Source: CAVZMO01 sp963776195 (GTDB lineage Bacteria > Nitrospirota > Thermodesulfovibrionia > Thermodesulfovibrionales > SM23-35). Taken from it: a stretch of 64,000 nucleotides of DNA. The notes beneath the pieces are model-generated. The model did no database searches and had not been told where the DNA came from. It saw only the letters and a list, made by a program, of their open reading frames with translations. The stretch is taken from assembly GCA_963776195.1 (NCBI GenBank), contig CAVZMO010000013.1, forward strand, positions 11,800 to 75,799. The letters are read 5' to 3'. Shown here in pieces: positions 36,075 through 45,577 of this stretch; position 1 is the first letter of the stretch, and every line of letters starts with the position of its first letter. Made by a program: the position numbers and the translations under genes.

Positions 36075-36208
36075 ATAAACCTTCCTTTTTACATAAAATA
36101 TAGTACAACCTCTCATAAAATACAAATAAAGAAAGGCACTTTACAAAAAAACAAGGATGAATCCTAAACCGATGCGGAGCCGTGAGAAATCTCGTCACAG
36201 TTTCCCGT

Positions 36209-36670
36209 CTAAGTTTCAGAAGCCTCGTCCGCGACTCCCCTTATGAAATCTTTCTTCCCGATTATCCCGACTATTTTCCCTTCCTTCAGAACGGGCAGAA
36301 GATGGATCTTTTTCTCTGTCATGAGCGTTGCAATATACTCAACGGAAGTCTCCTCATCCACGGTGATCACATCCTTTGAGCATATTTCATCCACGGTCAG
36401 CGCGGTCATCCTCTTGATCTCATCCTCCAGTCTGCTCGTACCGAGAGGTATATAGGCATCAAACAGCCTCAATATCGTTGGGATATGAAGTCTGCTGTTC
36501 TTGCTTATGAGGTCGTTTTCCGTAACGATGCCTTTTAAATTCCCTTGTTCATCCACTACAGGAGTACCGCTGATCCGGTGCCTCATGAGTATCCGTGCAA
36601 GTTCCTCAATCGTAGTGTCCGTTTTTACCGTTACAACATCTTTCGTCATAATATCTTTTGCCTTAAGCAT
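36209..36670 (-). CDS. CBS-domain pair protein
   Basis: 153 residues from MLKAKDIMTKDVVTVKT, preceded by aaaggagtgatc; an ATG eight codons upstream is less likely. Two CBS motifs (about 8-60 and 100-150, e.g. MRHRISGTPVVDEQGNLKGIVTENDL) form a Bateman module that usually binds adenine nucleotides. No effector domain is attached, so it probably acts on a partner protein. Transcribed alone. Confidence 0.88.
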   Translation of the reverse strand: MLKAKDIMTKDVVTVKTDTTIEELARILMRHRISGTPVVDEQGNLKGIVTENDLISKNSRLHIPTILRLFDAYIPLGTSRLEDEIKRMTALTVDEICSKDVITVDEETSVEYIATLMTEKKIHLLPVLKEGKIVGIIGKKDFIRGVADEASET

Positions 36671-36721
36671 GATCACTCCTTTTTGTTGAGTCATTTATGG
36701 GATACGGCAACACTTTAGTCA

Positions 36722-37576
36722 TTATTGCAGTTTCAATTCCGTCAACGAAACCGGGTTTGCAGGGATGTTCATCACCTTTGCCCCAAAATGGAGATGCGGT
36801 CCGCTTGACCTTCCCGATGAACCTACAAATCCTATAACCTCGCCTTTCGAGACCGTAGCTCCGGGATTCACCTCTATTTTCGACAGATGCATATAGATGG
36901 TACAGATTCCCTGTCCATGGTCGACTATCACGGTATTGCCTCCGAAAAAAAGTCCTTCGGCCAGCACAACTCTGCCTTTATTCGATGCTTTAACCTCTTC
37001 TCCTTCCTTTCCTTTTATGTCGACCCCCTTGTGGATACTCACCCATTTCCCGTTCATAATTCGTTCGGCGCCGAAGGCGGTGGACAATTCATTCTTAAGC
37101 GGCGAAATGAAACGGCCCTCCCACAGCTTGTCCGACACCGACTGAAATATTTCTCCCAGTCGTATGTCCTCACTTTTGGTCCTGTCAAGGTCCTCAGGAT
37201 TCAAAATCACTTTATCCTCGGGGAGGGTGAGTTTCAGTATCGGGAACTTGATCTTCTTCACAGAGAGCCTGAGATTCTTTTGCCTTCTCCCCACTTTCAG
37301 TTTGACGATATAGCGCCCTGGTTTCGATTTTATTTCCGCCGCTCCGATCGCGATATAGCAGCCCTCACCGCAACTGCTGAAATAAAACTCATTATTTCCC
37401 AATGAAGCGGAAGGCACTTGTGAAGTTTTTGCGTTGGATACCTTAATGAAAAAAACATCCCCCTGTCCGATTTTTTTAGGAGCGATTTCGACATGGAGAG
37501 TTTTTGCATATCCACATACAGGGAACAAAAGAAACATCGGCAGCAAAAAAAACAATACAAAATTATGTTTTTTCAT
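36722..37576 (-). CDS. M23-family metallopeptidase (LytM domain)
   Basis: 284 residues with a signal peptide (1-24), an N-terminal beta-rich domain and a C-terminal peptidase M23 domain (about 170-275). Zinc ligands are visible in HKGVDIKG (H-x3-D) and GPHLHFG (H-x-H). All expected ligands are present, so it should be an active peptidoglycan endopeptidase or an activator of amidases in the periplasm. Stand-alone gene. Confidence 0.9.
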   Translation of the reverse strand: MKKHNFVLFFLLPMFLLFPVCGYAKTLHVEIAPKKIGQGDVFFIKVSNAKTSQVPSASLGNNEFYFSSCGEGCYIAIGAAEIKSKPGRYIVKLKVGRRQKNLRLSVKKIKFPILKLTLPEDKVILNPEDLDRTKSEDIRLGEIFQSVSDKLWEGRFISPLKNELSTAFGAERIMNGKWVSIHKGVDIKGKEGEEVKASNKGRVVLAEGLFFGGNTVIVDHGQGICTIYMHLSKIEVNPGATVSKGEVIGFVGSSGRSSGPHLHFGAKVMNIPANPVSLTELKLQ

Positions 37577-37821
37577 ATATCTTTTTATCCAAAAAATGCT
37601 TCTATAAAAAATAAAGCGGCTGGTGTATGTGCAGAAAAAGCTTTACTGTCGCCACCTTTGTAAGACAAATGCCAATAGGAACGCCTTCACGTTTTTATTT
37701 ACACCTGTTAGATTCCAGCCAAAGACCAAATTGCGATTTGTAAAGGTTTTTCTGCATATATACCAGCCATCAACTACATTTTTCGGGCTTAGGAACTTTT
37801 CAGATTAAATAATTTTTCGAA

Positions 37822-38742
37822 TTACTTCAAGAGAAACTCTAACAACGCCTTTTGAGTATGGAGTCTGTTTTCCGCCTGATCAAAAACCGCGCTCCGGGGA
37901 CCGTCGATCACCTCATCGGTTATCTCTTCGCCCCTGTGAGCGGGTAGACAGTGGAGCACCAACACATCCTTATTCGCATAAGAAATGAGCCCACTGTTCA
38001 ACTGATATTTCTTGAACCTCTCCTTTTTCTTGTCCGCCTCCTTCTCCTGTCCCATGCTCACCCAGACATCCGTATACACAACATCTGCATTTTGGACCGC
38101 TTCCCGCGGTTCTCTCACAACAGCAATGTCGCTGTCCGACATCGCTGCCTTTTCTAAAATATCTGAAGACGGCTCATAGCCTTTGGGACATGCAAGGGTG
38201 AAATTTATGCCCATCATAGCAGCGGCTTCGATCAAGGAATTTGCGACATTATTGCCGTCGCCCACGTAGGCAAGCCGGATATCTCTCAAGCGGCCTTTCT
38301 TTTCGATAATAGTCATGAGATCTCCGAGCACCTGGCATGGGTGGTGTGAATCACTCAGGCCGTTGACCACGGGGATCGAAGAATGAGAGGCGAATTCTGT
38401 GAGCGTATCATGGCTGTAAGTCCTGATGACGACCGCGTCAAGATACCGCGACAATACCTTGGCCGTATCATGGATCGTCTCTCCCCTTCCTATCTGTATC
38501 TCTTTTGCATTCATGTAGATCGCCTTTGCACCGAGCTGATAAATGCCCACCTCCAAAGATACCCGCGTTCTTGTAGATGCTTTTTCGAACAGAAGACCGA
38601 CGCTTTTTCCGATTAAAGGACATTTATTCGCGTCTATTCCCGCCTTGAATTGAATCGCCCTTTCGAGAATGAGATTCATCTCATCAGAGGACACGTCACG
38701 CAGTGTTAAGAAATCTCTCTTCTTCACCTGTATTTCCGTCAA
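37822..38742 (-). CDS. argF: Ornithine carbamoyltransferase
   Basis: 306 residues, the normal length. It joins carbamoyl phosphate and ornithine into citrulline in arginine synthesis. Motifs: FEKASTRTRVS (carbamoyl phosphate), DSHHPCQVLGD, and HCLPAHRGEEITDEV near the C-terminus. Its ATG overlaps the argD stop (ATGA), so the two are a coupled operon. Confidence 0.96.
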   Translation of the reverse strand: MTEIQVKKRDFLTLRDVSSDEMNLILERAIQFKAGIDANKCPLIGKSVGLLFEKASTRTRVSLEVGIYQLGAKAIYMNAKEIQIGRGETIHDTAKVLSRYLDAVVIRTYSHDTLTEFASHSSIPVVNGLSDSHHPCQVLGDLMTIIEKKGRLRDIRLAYVGDGNNVANSLIEAAAMMGINFTLACPKGYEPSSDILEKAAMSDSDIAVVREPREAVQNADVVYTDVWVSMGQEKEADKKKERFKKYQLNSGLISYANKDVLVLHCLPAHRGEEITDEVIDGPRSAVFDQAENRLHTQKALLEFLLK

Positions 38743-39944
38743 ATCAGGGGTAATTTTAAAAAGATCCCATGGAGAATATCGATAAGCTGGTCTATATCCC
38801 TGCGCTGAACGATCAGAGGCGGGATGAAACGCAAGGTATTCCCGGAAGTACAGTTGATAAGCATTCCCTTGTCAAGGCATGCCTTCACGATCGGATCTCC
38901 CACGGTTGTCAGTTCCATGCCCAACAAAAGCCCTTTACCCCTTATTTCCTTGATAAGTCCGGGGAATACTGTCTTAAGGTGTTCGAGCCTTTCTACGAAA
39001 TACTTGCCCATCCTGTTGCACTGGTCCAGAATAAACCCGTCTTCGAGAATCGTTTCGACGGTTGCTGTTCCGGCTGCACAGACCAATGGGTTCCCGCCGA
39101 ATGTTGATGCGTGGTTGCCCGGCCGAAAACCGGAGGCAACCTTATCGGTCGCAAGCATCGCCCCTATCGGCACTCCCCCACCAAGCCCTTTCGCAAGCGT
39201 CAAAATATCGGGTGTGATTCCAAAATGTTCATAGGCGAACAGCTTTCCTGTCCTGCCCATCCCGGTCTGGACCTCATCCAGGATCAATAACAGGTTACGT
39301 TCGTCACAGAGTTCTCTCACCATCGTCAGATAGTTCTGATCAGGCACCCTCACACCGCCTTCACCCTGAATCGGCTCCAGCAACACGGCACACGTCTCTT
39401 TCGAAACGGCCTTGCCAAGCGCTTTCAGGTCATTGAAAGGAACGTGTTTGAAACCCGGGACCAAAGGTTCGAAACCCTTCTGCAACTTCTCCTGGCCTGT
39501 TGCGGTAAGCGCGGCAAGAGTCCTTCCGTGAAATGAATTCACCGCAGTTATTATCTCGAAACGTTCGGCATTTATCTGCTCCTTGGTATATTTCCGTGCA
39601 AGTTTTATTGCCGCCTCGATCGCTTCGGCCCCTGAATTGCAAAAGAACACCTTGTCTGCAAAGGAATGTTCCACAAGAAGCTTTGCGAGTTTTATCTGCG
39701 GCTCTATGTAATAGTAATTCGATACATGGATAAGCCTTTGTGCCTGCTTCTGCAGCGCGACCACGACGCGCGGATGGCAGTGGCCCAGGATATTTACGGC
39801 AACCCCGCCGACAAAATCGAGATATTCCTTGCCGTCTGAACTCCACACCTTCATGCCCCTGCCCTTCCTGAGCACCAGAGGGTATCTGTTATAGGTATTC
39901 ATGATATAGCGGCTCGCGTCATCAAAGGATTTTTTGACTTCCAT
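38739..39944 (-). CDS. argD: Acetylornithine aminotransferase
   Basis: 401-residue class III PLP aminotransferase. The PLP lysine lies in TLAKGLGGGVPIGA, with LILDEVQTGMGRTG before it and the phosphate-binding FCNSGAEAIEAAIKLAR upstream. It converts N-acetylglutamate semialdehyde to N-acetylornithine, upstream of ArgF in the same pathway. First gene of the argD-argF operon and divergent from rpsP. Confidence 0.95.
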   Translation of the reverse strand: MEVKKSFDDASRYIMNTYNRYPLVLRKGRGMKVWSSDGKEYLDFVGGVAVNILGHCHPRVVVALQKQAQRLIHVSNYYYIEPQIKLAKLLVEHSFADKVFFCNSGAEAIEAAIKLARKYTKEQINAERFEIITAVNSFHGRTLAALTATGQEKLQKGFEPLVPGFKHVPFNDLKALGKAVSKETCAVLLEPIQGEGGVRVPDQNYLTMVRELCDERNLLLILDEVQTGMGRTGKLFAYEHFGITPDILTLAKGLGGGVPIGAMLATDKVASGFRPGNHASTFGGNPLVCAAGTATVETILEDGFILDQCNRMGKYFVERLEHLKTVFPGLIKEIRGKGLLLGMELTTVGDPIVKACLDKGMLINCTSGNTLRFIPPLIVQRRDIDQLIDILHGIFLKLPLI

Positions 39945-40051
39945 GTGTGTGATAATAACGGAAATTCTACTTAAAAATCAAACGTGCTCCCGCCTTTACT
40001 TTATTTACAAAAATATATTAATATTATAGACTTTTGTAAGGAGGTGAGGTT

Positions 40052-40288
40052 TTGGTAAAAATAAGACTTACACGACTGGGAGCACATAAAAGACCTTTCT
40101 ACAGGTTTGTTGTTGCTGATTCCAGGGCAAGGAGGAACGGGCCCTTTATAGAGATACTCGGGACCTATGATCCCTTGAAAGAGCCTTCCGAAATAAAGCT
40201 CGACCTGGAAAAGGCGAAACAATGGCTGCAGCAGGGAGCACAACCTACTGTTACGGTTAAAAAGCTTATGCAAAGAGCTGGCTTGTAG
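40052..40288 (+). CDS. rpsP: Ribosomal protein S16
   Basis: 78 residues with the S16 signature VKIRLTRLGAHKRPFYRFVV. Translation starts at TTG, supported by the near-perfect Shine-Dalgarno aaggaggtgagg a few bases before it. First gene of the rpsP-khpA-trmD-rplS operon, divergent from argD. Confidence 0.97.
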   Translation: MVKIRLTRLGAHKRPFYRFVVADSRARRNGPFIEILGTYDPLKEPSEIKLDLEKAKQWLQQGAQPTVTVKKLMQRAGL

Positions 40289-40317
40289 ACAGCTCAAAAC
40301 TCGTATGGAGGTGGAGA

Positions 40318-40548
40318 ATGAAAGACTTAGTGGAAAAGATGGCAAAGGCTCTGGTAGACAAGCCTGAGGAGGTTAATGTTACTGAGGTTGACGGCGAAAA
40401 AACTACTGTTTTTGAACTTAGAGTGGCACAGACCGACCTCGGAAAGGTCATCGGAAAACAAGGCAAGACCGCACGCGCAATGAGAACGATACTTAGTGCA
40501 TCAGGAACAAAAATAGGGAAGCGTTGCGTGCTCGAAATTCTTGAATAA
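40318..40548 (+). CDS. khpA: KhpA-type KH-domain RNA-binding protein
   Basis: 76 residues with a single KH domain including the GxxG loop (VIGKQGKTARAMRTILSA). A small RNA-binding protein that in other bacteria works with KhpB on many transcripts. Its position between rpsP and the rimM/trmD genes is conserved in many phyla; here rimM is missing. Confidence 0.95.
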   Translation: MKDLVEKMAKALVDKPEEVNVTEVDGEKTTVFELRVAQTDLGKVIGKQGKTARAMRTILSASGTKIGKRCVLEILE

Positions 40549-40624
40549 ATAATTGTCCTTGGCGGGGGTTGAGAAAAACTCTTTCTCTATTCGGGTCCCT
40601 GCGTAAAGTAATTATAAGAACCGA

Positions 40625-40658
40625 AAGGGGTAGGAGGAATCGTTTCCTCTTACCCCTT
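40625..40658 (+). terminator. Strong hairpin between khpA and trmD
   Basis: aaggggtaggaggaa pairs with tttcctcttacccctt around a three-base loop, about 15 bp with one G-T pair, followed by catgtttttgttg. It could terminate or attenuate transcription ahead of trmD. It occupies the place where rimM is usually found. Confidence 0.6.
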
Positions 40659-40705
40659 CATGTTTTTGTTGTCGGCCCTGAAAACTTCTCATGGTGTTAG
40701 CCAAA

Positions 40706-41443
40706 ATGAAATGTGAAATAGTCACGATCTTTCCCGGGATCTTTACTGCATATCTCACCGAAGGTATGCTCGGAAGAGCTTTGCAGAGAGGATTGATCGA
40801 CATACAAGTCCGCAATCTGCGGGATTATACCAAGGATAAGCACAGGACCGTGGATGATTACCCTTACGGTGGCGGCTCAGGCATGGTTATGAAGCCCGAA
40901 CCCTTTTTTGCCGCCATCGAAGCATTGAATCCCGATACCGCAAAAAGAAGAGTGATCACGCTCAGTCCTGCGGGGAAAAGATTCGATCAGGAAATGGCCT
41001 CGGAACTTTCGAAGGAAACGAGACAACTCATATTCCTGTGCGGGCGGTATGAAGCGGTCGATGAACGGGTAAGGATGGCCCTCGCAGATGATGAGTTGTC
41101 AATCGGTGACTACGTACTGACTGGCGGAGAACTGCCCGCTTTAGTTATAATAGACGCGGTCGCCAGATTAATACCCGGTGTACTGGGAGATGAGCACTCC
41201 GCCGAGGTGGAGTCGTTTTCATGGGGGATACTCGATTATCCTCATTATACAAGGCCCCCTGTATTCAGAGGATTGGAAGTTCCGGAGGTTTTACTCTCCG
41301 GTAATCATAAAGACATACGGAGGTGGAGACGAAAAGAAGCGCTGCGCCGCACCGTACTGAGAAGACCCGATCTTCTCGAAAAATACAGTCTCAGTGAAGA
41401 GGATCATAAATTAATGAACGAAATAAAGGAGGATTCGCAATGA
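40706..41443 (+). CDS. trmD: tRNA (guanine-37-N1)-methyltransferase
   Basis: About 245 residues from MKCEIVTIFPGIF, the normal family start; an ATG five codons upstream is also in frame and neither has a strong ribosome binding site. SPOUT knot motifs: DDYPYGGGSGMVMKPE, FLCGRYEAVDERV, LSIGDYVLTGGELPAL. It methylates G37 of certain tRNAs. The stop overlaps the rplS start (ATGA). Confidence 0.95.
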   Translation: MKCEIVTIFPGIFTAYLTEGMLGRALQRGLIDIQVRNLRDYTKDKHRTVDDYPYGGGSGMVMKPEPFFAAIEALNPDTAKRRVITLSPAGKRFDQEMASELSKETRQLIFLCGRYEAVDERVRMALADDELSIGDYVLTGGELPALVIIDAVARLIPGVLGDEHSAEVESFSWGILDYPHYTRPPVFRGLEVPEVLLSGNHKDIRRWRRKEALRRTVLRRPDLLEKYSLSEEDHKLMNEIKEDSQ

Positions 41444-41823
41444 GCTTGATTGGAGCGGTTGAAGAAAGCTTTAAAAAAGAAGTCGCTGACTTCAATATCG
41501 GAGATACGGTAAGGGTTTCGGTAAAGGTCGTCGAAGGTGACAAGGAAAGGATCCAGCCCTTTGACGGTGTCGTGATCGCAAGACACGGAGGCAACACAAG
41601 AGAAACCTTCACCGTACGAAAAATATCATTCGGTGTGGGCGTAGAAAGAATCTTCCCTCTTTATTCTCCGACCGTGGAAAAGATAGAGGTTCTGAAGAGA
41701 GGTAGTGTCAGAAGGGCAAAACTCTATTATCTGAGAGGCAAAAAGGGTAAAGCGGCAAAGATCAAGGAAAAAGAGAGGATTTTTGCAGCAAAAAGTCCCA
41801 TAAACAAAACAGCCGCAGAATAG
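41440..41823 (+). CDS. rplS: Ribosomal protein L19
   Basis: 127 residues with the L19 signature (FNIGDTVRVSVKVVEGDKERIQPFDGVV then GVGVERIFPLYSP). Coupled to trmD by a four-base overlap and preceded by aaaggagg inside trmD. Last gene of the operon; a hairpin follows at 41860-41880. Confidence 0.97.
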   Translation: MSLIGAVEESFKKEVADFNIGDTVRVSVKVVEGDKERIQPFDGVVIARHGGNTRETFTVRKISFGVGVERIFPLYSPTVEKIEVLKRGSVRRAKLYYLRGKKGKAAKIKEKERIFAAKSPINKTAAE

Positions 41824-41859
41824 ACCTCCCTGCAGCAAGCGGCAGGTTTCAAATCAACA

Positions 41860-41880
41860 CCCCTCCCTTCATGGGAGGGG
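41860..41880 (+). terminator. Hairpin after rplS
   Basis: cccctccc-ttcat-gggagggg is a perfect 8-bp GC-rich stem about 37 bases after the rplS stop. The T-tract is poor, so it may stabilise the mRNA end as much as terminate. Confidence 0.55.
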
Positions 41881-41963
41881 ATTCATCCCACCTATTGCTA
41901 TTTCATTATATTGCATTCGTTATTCAAGCCAACGGGTCAAAATTCGTGAATAATGGTTTTCCC

Positions 41964-41990
41964 TTAAGATTCGCACGATAAGGCCGATAA
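41964..41990 (+). promoter_or_regulatory. Sigma28 (FliA)-type promoter of the chemoreceptor gene
   Basis: TTAA, exactly 15 bases, then GCCGATAA matches the flagellar sigma28 consensus TAAA-N15-GCCGATAA at all -10 positions. It lies 65 bases upstream of the methyl-accepting chemotaxis gene. Confidence 0.8.
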
Positions 41991-42054
41991 ATAAAAGAGA
42001 GAACCATTTCACAGAAAGTGAGCAAAAGGACCTGAGAAATTCGGAAAGGGGACA

Positions 42055-44088
42055 ATGACTGCAATGAACCTTAGAGTAGAAGACTTTATGAAGTTTCGAA
42101 ACTGGCCGATTTTTTGGAAGATATCTCTTATGCCTATTCTCTTAGCGGGTCTTGCAATGATAGGCGCCGTAGGTTACGTACTGCCATTGACAAAAGAAAA
42201 GTTTACCCAAGATAAAAAGGAATATGTCTCATCGCCTGTTCAACTGGCATACAGGCTAGTGGCCGAATATGACCAGCGAGCCGCAAAGGGGGAGTTCACC
42301 GTTAGAGAGGCCCAGGAAAAGGCAAAGGAACAGATCAGAAATTTGCGTTACGGTAAAGAGGAAAAGGAGTATATCTGGATCAACGATTCTGAAAAGCTTC
42401 TTGCCCACCCTGTGAAGGATGTTGAGGGGAAAAGCATTTCATTATTCAAAGATCTGGCCGGCAAGTATTTTATGGAGGAAATGGTTAAGCTTGGCAAGGA
42501 AAAAGGTGATGGATTTGTCGAATATGCCTGGCCGAAGACCGAGGGCGAGAAACCTTCGCTGAAAATATCCTACGTCAAATATTACAAGCCCTGGGGATGG
42601 ATATTGGGTTCCGGAGTATATGCCGATGACATCATGAAAACCGTGTGGAAGATAGTGATCGGCATCGGGACAATACTCATAGTGATTTCTGCAGTCGTCA
42701 CGGCAACGACATTCATAGTCGGCGGCGGATTTATATCGAAGCCGGTCAAGCAATATGGGAAGATGATGCAGGGCTTTTCATCGGCCTTGTCCGACGGGAA
42801 AGGCGACTTAAGGGGAAGACTGAATGCAAAGAGCAAAGACGAGATAGGCATGCTTGCCCTGGACATCGACAAGGTTCTTGATGCCTATGGGAAAATGGTA
42901 GAAAATATGATTGTCTCAACTGGTCAGGTGGTGACAACATCAGGCATGTTAAAGGACAAATCGAACAATATGACGAATGGCGCCAGGCAGCAAGCTTCTC
43001 AAGCTCAGCAGATAGCGACCGCCGCCGAGGAAATGAGTCAAACGATAAATGACATAGCAAAAAATGCTTCTTCAGCAGCAGAGACTTCGTCTGAAGCTAT
43101 GGAGATGGCCAACAATGGCAAAGAGATATCTCAAGAAGCGGTGAAAGTTGTAAATCATGTGTATGTCTCGACTACAGGGCTTTCCGAGATGATAGATAAA
43201 CTTAATAACAAGGCAGCAGATATAAGCAACATCGTCACTGTAATCAAGGAAATAGCCGACCAGACCAACCTGCTCGCCTTGAATGCGGCTATCGAAGCGG
43301 CGAGAGCAGGGGAACAGGGAAGAGGATTTGCGGTTGTCGCGGACGAAGTTCGCAAACTTGCAGAAAAGACAATTAAGTCTACGGAACAGATAACCTCGGA
43401 AATACGTTCGATTCAGGATGAATCCGGAGAAACCACCAGAAGGATGACCGAAACGGCAACAGAAGTGGACAAGGCCGACAAATCCATTAAGGCAGTCATG
43501 AACGCCCTTGAAGGCATGGCAGATGCCGTTACAAGGACTAATGACAAGATAACGCAAATAGCGACAGCTGTCGTTGAGCAATCTTCTGCGGCTGAAGAAG
43601 TCGCAAGGAACATCGAAGACACTTCCACGATAGCGAGGGAAACTGAAAGCCTGGCGGAAGACGTTTTGCAAGGAGCAGACAAAATCGTAAATGTCGTCGA
43701 AGATCTTAAAAAGTCATTTATCGGCTTCAGGACCGCCGGAAGTGCGGCGACCATGCTCGAAGTGGCAAAGGGAGATATCAGGTCATTCATGTATAAAGTG
43801 GGCGACTGCGTCAAAGGCCGCGGGAGCCTCTCGAAGTCCGATCTCGATCCCCGCCAGAGCAGTTTCGGCAAATGGTCTGAAAATGAAGGGCGCGCCAGTC
43901 TCGGACATCTTACAAGCTTCATCAACTTATCGGCAGCGCATGAGAAGATCCATGTTCTCGCCAGGGAGGCGGTCGGAGCGGCTGCGGCTAATGACAGCCG
44001 CGCGGCTGCTTTATACAACGAACTTACCGATGCTGTAAAACAAATACAGGCAGATATCAATATTGTAAAACTCGAAAGCCTTAACTAG
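42055..44088 (+). CDS. Methyl-accepting chemotaxis protein with Cache, HAMP and degenerate CZB domains
   Basis: 677 residues. A membrane helix (about 20-42), a periplasmic single Cache domain with KEEKEYIWINDSEKLLAHP and KPWGWILGSGVY (about 45-200), a second helix (about 200-225), HAMP, a methyl-accepting signalling domain with the hairpin core EIADQTNLLALNAAIEAARAGEQGRG, and a C-terminal CZB-like domain (about 570-670). In CZB the zinc is held by one Cys and three His; here the first His and the Cys positions appear as Ile and Ser, while the last AHEKIH is kept. Translation starts after aaagggg. No che genes lie nearby. Confidence 0.92.
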   Translation: MTAMNLRVEDFMKFRNWPIFWKISLMPILLAGLAMIGAVGYVLPLTKEKFTQDKKEYVSSPVQLAYRLVAEYDQRAAKGEFTVREAQEKAKEQIRNLRYGKEEKEYIWINDSEKLLAHPVKDVEGKSISLFKDLAGKYFMEEMVKLGKEKGDGFVEYAWPKTEGEKPSLKISYVKYYKPWGWILGSGVYADDIMKTVWKIVIGIGTILIVISAVVTATTFIVGGGFISKPVKQYGKMMQGFSSALSDGKGDLRGRLNAKSKDEIGMLALDIDKVLDAYGKMVENMIVSTGQVVTTSGMLKDKSNNMTNGARQQASQAQQIATAAEEMSQTINDIAKNASSAAETSSEAMEMANNGKEISQEAVKVVNHVYVSTTGLSEMIDKLNNKAADISNIVTVIKEIADQTNLLALNAAIEAARAGEQGRGFAVVADEVRKLAEKTIKSTEQITSEIRSIQDESGETTRRMTETATEVDKADKSIKAVMNALEGMADAVTRTNDKITQIATAVVEQSSAAEEVARNIEDTSTIARETESLAEDVLQGADKIVNVVEDLKKSFIGFRTAGSAATMLEVAKGDIRSFMYKVGDCVKGRGSLSKSDLDPRQSSFGKWSENEGRASLGHLTSFINLSAAHEKIHVLAREAVGAAAANDSRAAALYNELTDAVKQIQADINIVKLESLN

Positions 44089-44206
44089 TGTCTCTCCGTA
44101 AATTAAATACCTTTGTCGTTCCCGCAATGACAAAGGGTGTGCTGTCGGAATCAAATGATCCAGTATCTGATTGACTAAATTAAGGTTTTGCAGTATTCTC
44201 CATCCT

Positions 44207-44827
44207 ATGAAATCTTTACGATCAGCCTCCCCCAAAAAACCGCTGCCGGGGGGAGAGATCGTACTTGAGTGCGGATGTGATGAGGCTGGGCGGGGATCCG
44301 GCGTAGGGGAGATCTATGTGGGTGCGGTGATCTTGAATCCCGAGTGTCCGATAGGAGGGCTTGCTGATTCAAAGAAATTGAGCGCACGCAAGCGTGAGGC
44401 CCTTTGTGAAAAGATAAAACTTTACGCATTGAGTTGGCGCATCGAAACGGCCAGTCTGGAAGAAATCGAAAGGCTCAATGTTCTTCAGGCCACCCTCCTT
44501 GCAATGAAGCGTGCTGTCGAAGGTTTGAAGATTAAGCCTGACAGGGTCTTTGTGGATGGAAACCATGCGCCCAGGCTGGATGTTCCGGTCGATGCGATTG
44601 TGAAGGGTGACGCTAAAATACCAGCAATAAGCGCAGCCTCGATACTCGCAAAAGTGGCCAGGGATCAGGCAATGGTTGAATACCATGTCCTTTATCCGGA
44701 GTATGGTTTCGATGTGCATAAGGGCTATTTCACTAAAGAGCACGTGGCAGCGCTGCACAAACACGGACCTTGCCCGATTCACCGCAAAACCTACGCCCCC
44801 GTCCGAGAACCGCGTTTATTTATTTGA
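44207..44827 (+). CDS. rnhB: Ribonuclease HII
   Basis: About 206 residues from MKSLRSASPKK; an in-frame ATG at 44171 would add 12 residues. Catalytic residues are in CGCDEAGRGSG (Asp, Glu), VFVDGNHAP (Asp) and VVKGDA-like IVKGDAKIPAISAASILAKVARD. It removes RNA primers and misincorporated ribonucleotides from DNA. rnhB often follows rplS; here the chemoreceptor gene has come between. Confidence 0.94.
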   Translation: MKSLRSASPKKPLPGGEIVLECGCDEAGRGSGVGEIYVGAVILNPECPIGGLADSKKLSARKREALCEKIKLYALSWRIETASLEEIERLNVLQATLLAMKRAVEGLKIKPDRVFVDGNHAPRLDVPVDAIVKGDAKIPAISAASILAKVARDQAMVEYHVLYPEYGFDVHKGYFTKEHVAALHKHGPCPIHRKTYAPVREPRLFI

Positions 44828-44913
44828 CTTTCTATCGCATTCACAAAAAAAGTTTTTTCAGCGTCATGACACTGGAATTGCCGTTTTGAGTTTTCTTTCT
44901 TAGGTGTAGTTTA

Positions 44914-45577
44914 ATGTACATAGCTATGGACAAAGAAAGAATCGATGAGGCATTGGAGCTGCTGTGGGTTCTGAATGAAGAAGACCATCAGAGCCTTGCC
45001 CGTTTCCGATTGAGCTCTGAAGATGACGATATTGAGGCACTCTTAGGCACTCTGCAGTCCGAAGGGCTTGCGGGCATCTCCGGTGATATCATTAAATTCA
45101 CCGACACGGGCCGCTTACAGGCTAGAGCCCTGATACGAAGGCTGCGCCTGGCGGAACGACTCTTCACCGATGTCTTTGAGATGCGGGAAGATACGGTCAT
45201 TGCAGATGCCTGTAAGATGGAACATATTCTCAGTGAAGAGCTTACCGACAGTGTTTGTACATTCCTCGGTCATCCACAAACATGCCCCCACGGCAAGAGG
45301 ATCCCGAGAGGGAGAATGTTGCAAGAAGTATAAAGTGGAAGTGGAGCCTGTGGTAACGAGATTGTCCGAATTCGAGGTCGGTTCAAAAGGAAGGATCACC
45401 TTTATTGTGCCGACAAACCCTTCGAGGCTCAGCAAATTGAATTCATTAGGGATAACTGCCGGAAGCGTCATAAAACTTTTACAGAGAAATCCATCCTATG
45501 TCATCCAGATAGACGAAACAACGGTGGCTGTCGATCCGGAGATCGCAAAAGAAATATATATCAAAAAGGCTGTTTGA
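44914..45577 (+). pseudogene. DtxR/MntR-type metal regulator with FeoA domain, frameshifted
   Basis: The first frame (to 45333) has a winged-helix region and a DtxR metal-binding/dimerisation domain (RLAERLFTDVFEM, ADACKMEHILSEELTD, LGHPQTCPHGKRIPRG). A second frame continues as ECCKKYKVEVEPVVTRLSEF and a FeoA/SH3-like domain to 45577. One extra base near 45311-45314 (gggagaatgttgc) separates them; without it the sequence reads IPRGECCKKY, the normal family linker. Either a true inactivating frameshift or a sequencing error. It would control metal uptake genes such as the convergent cbiMQO operon. Confidence 0.85.
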
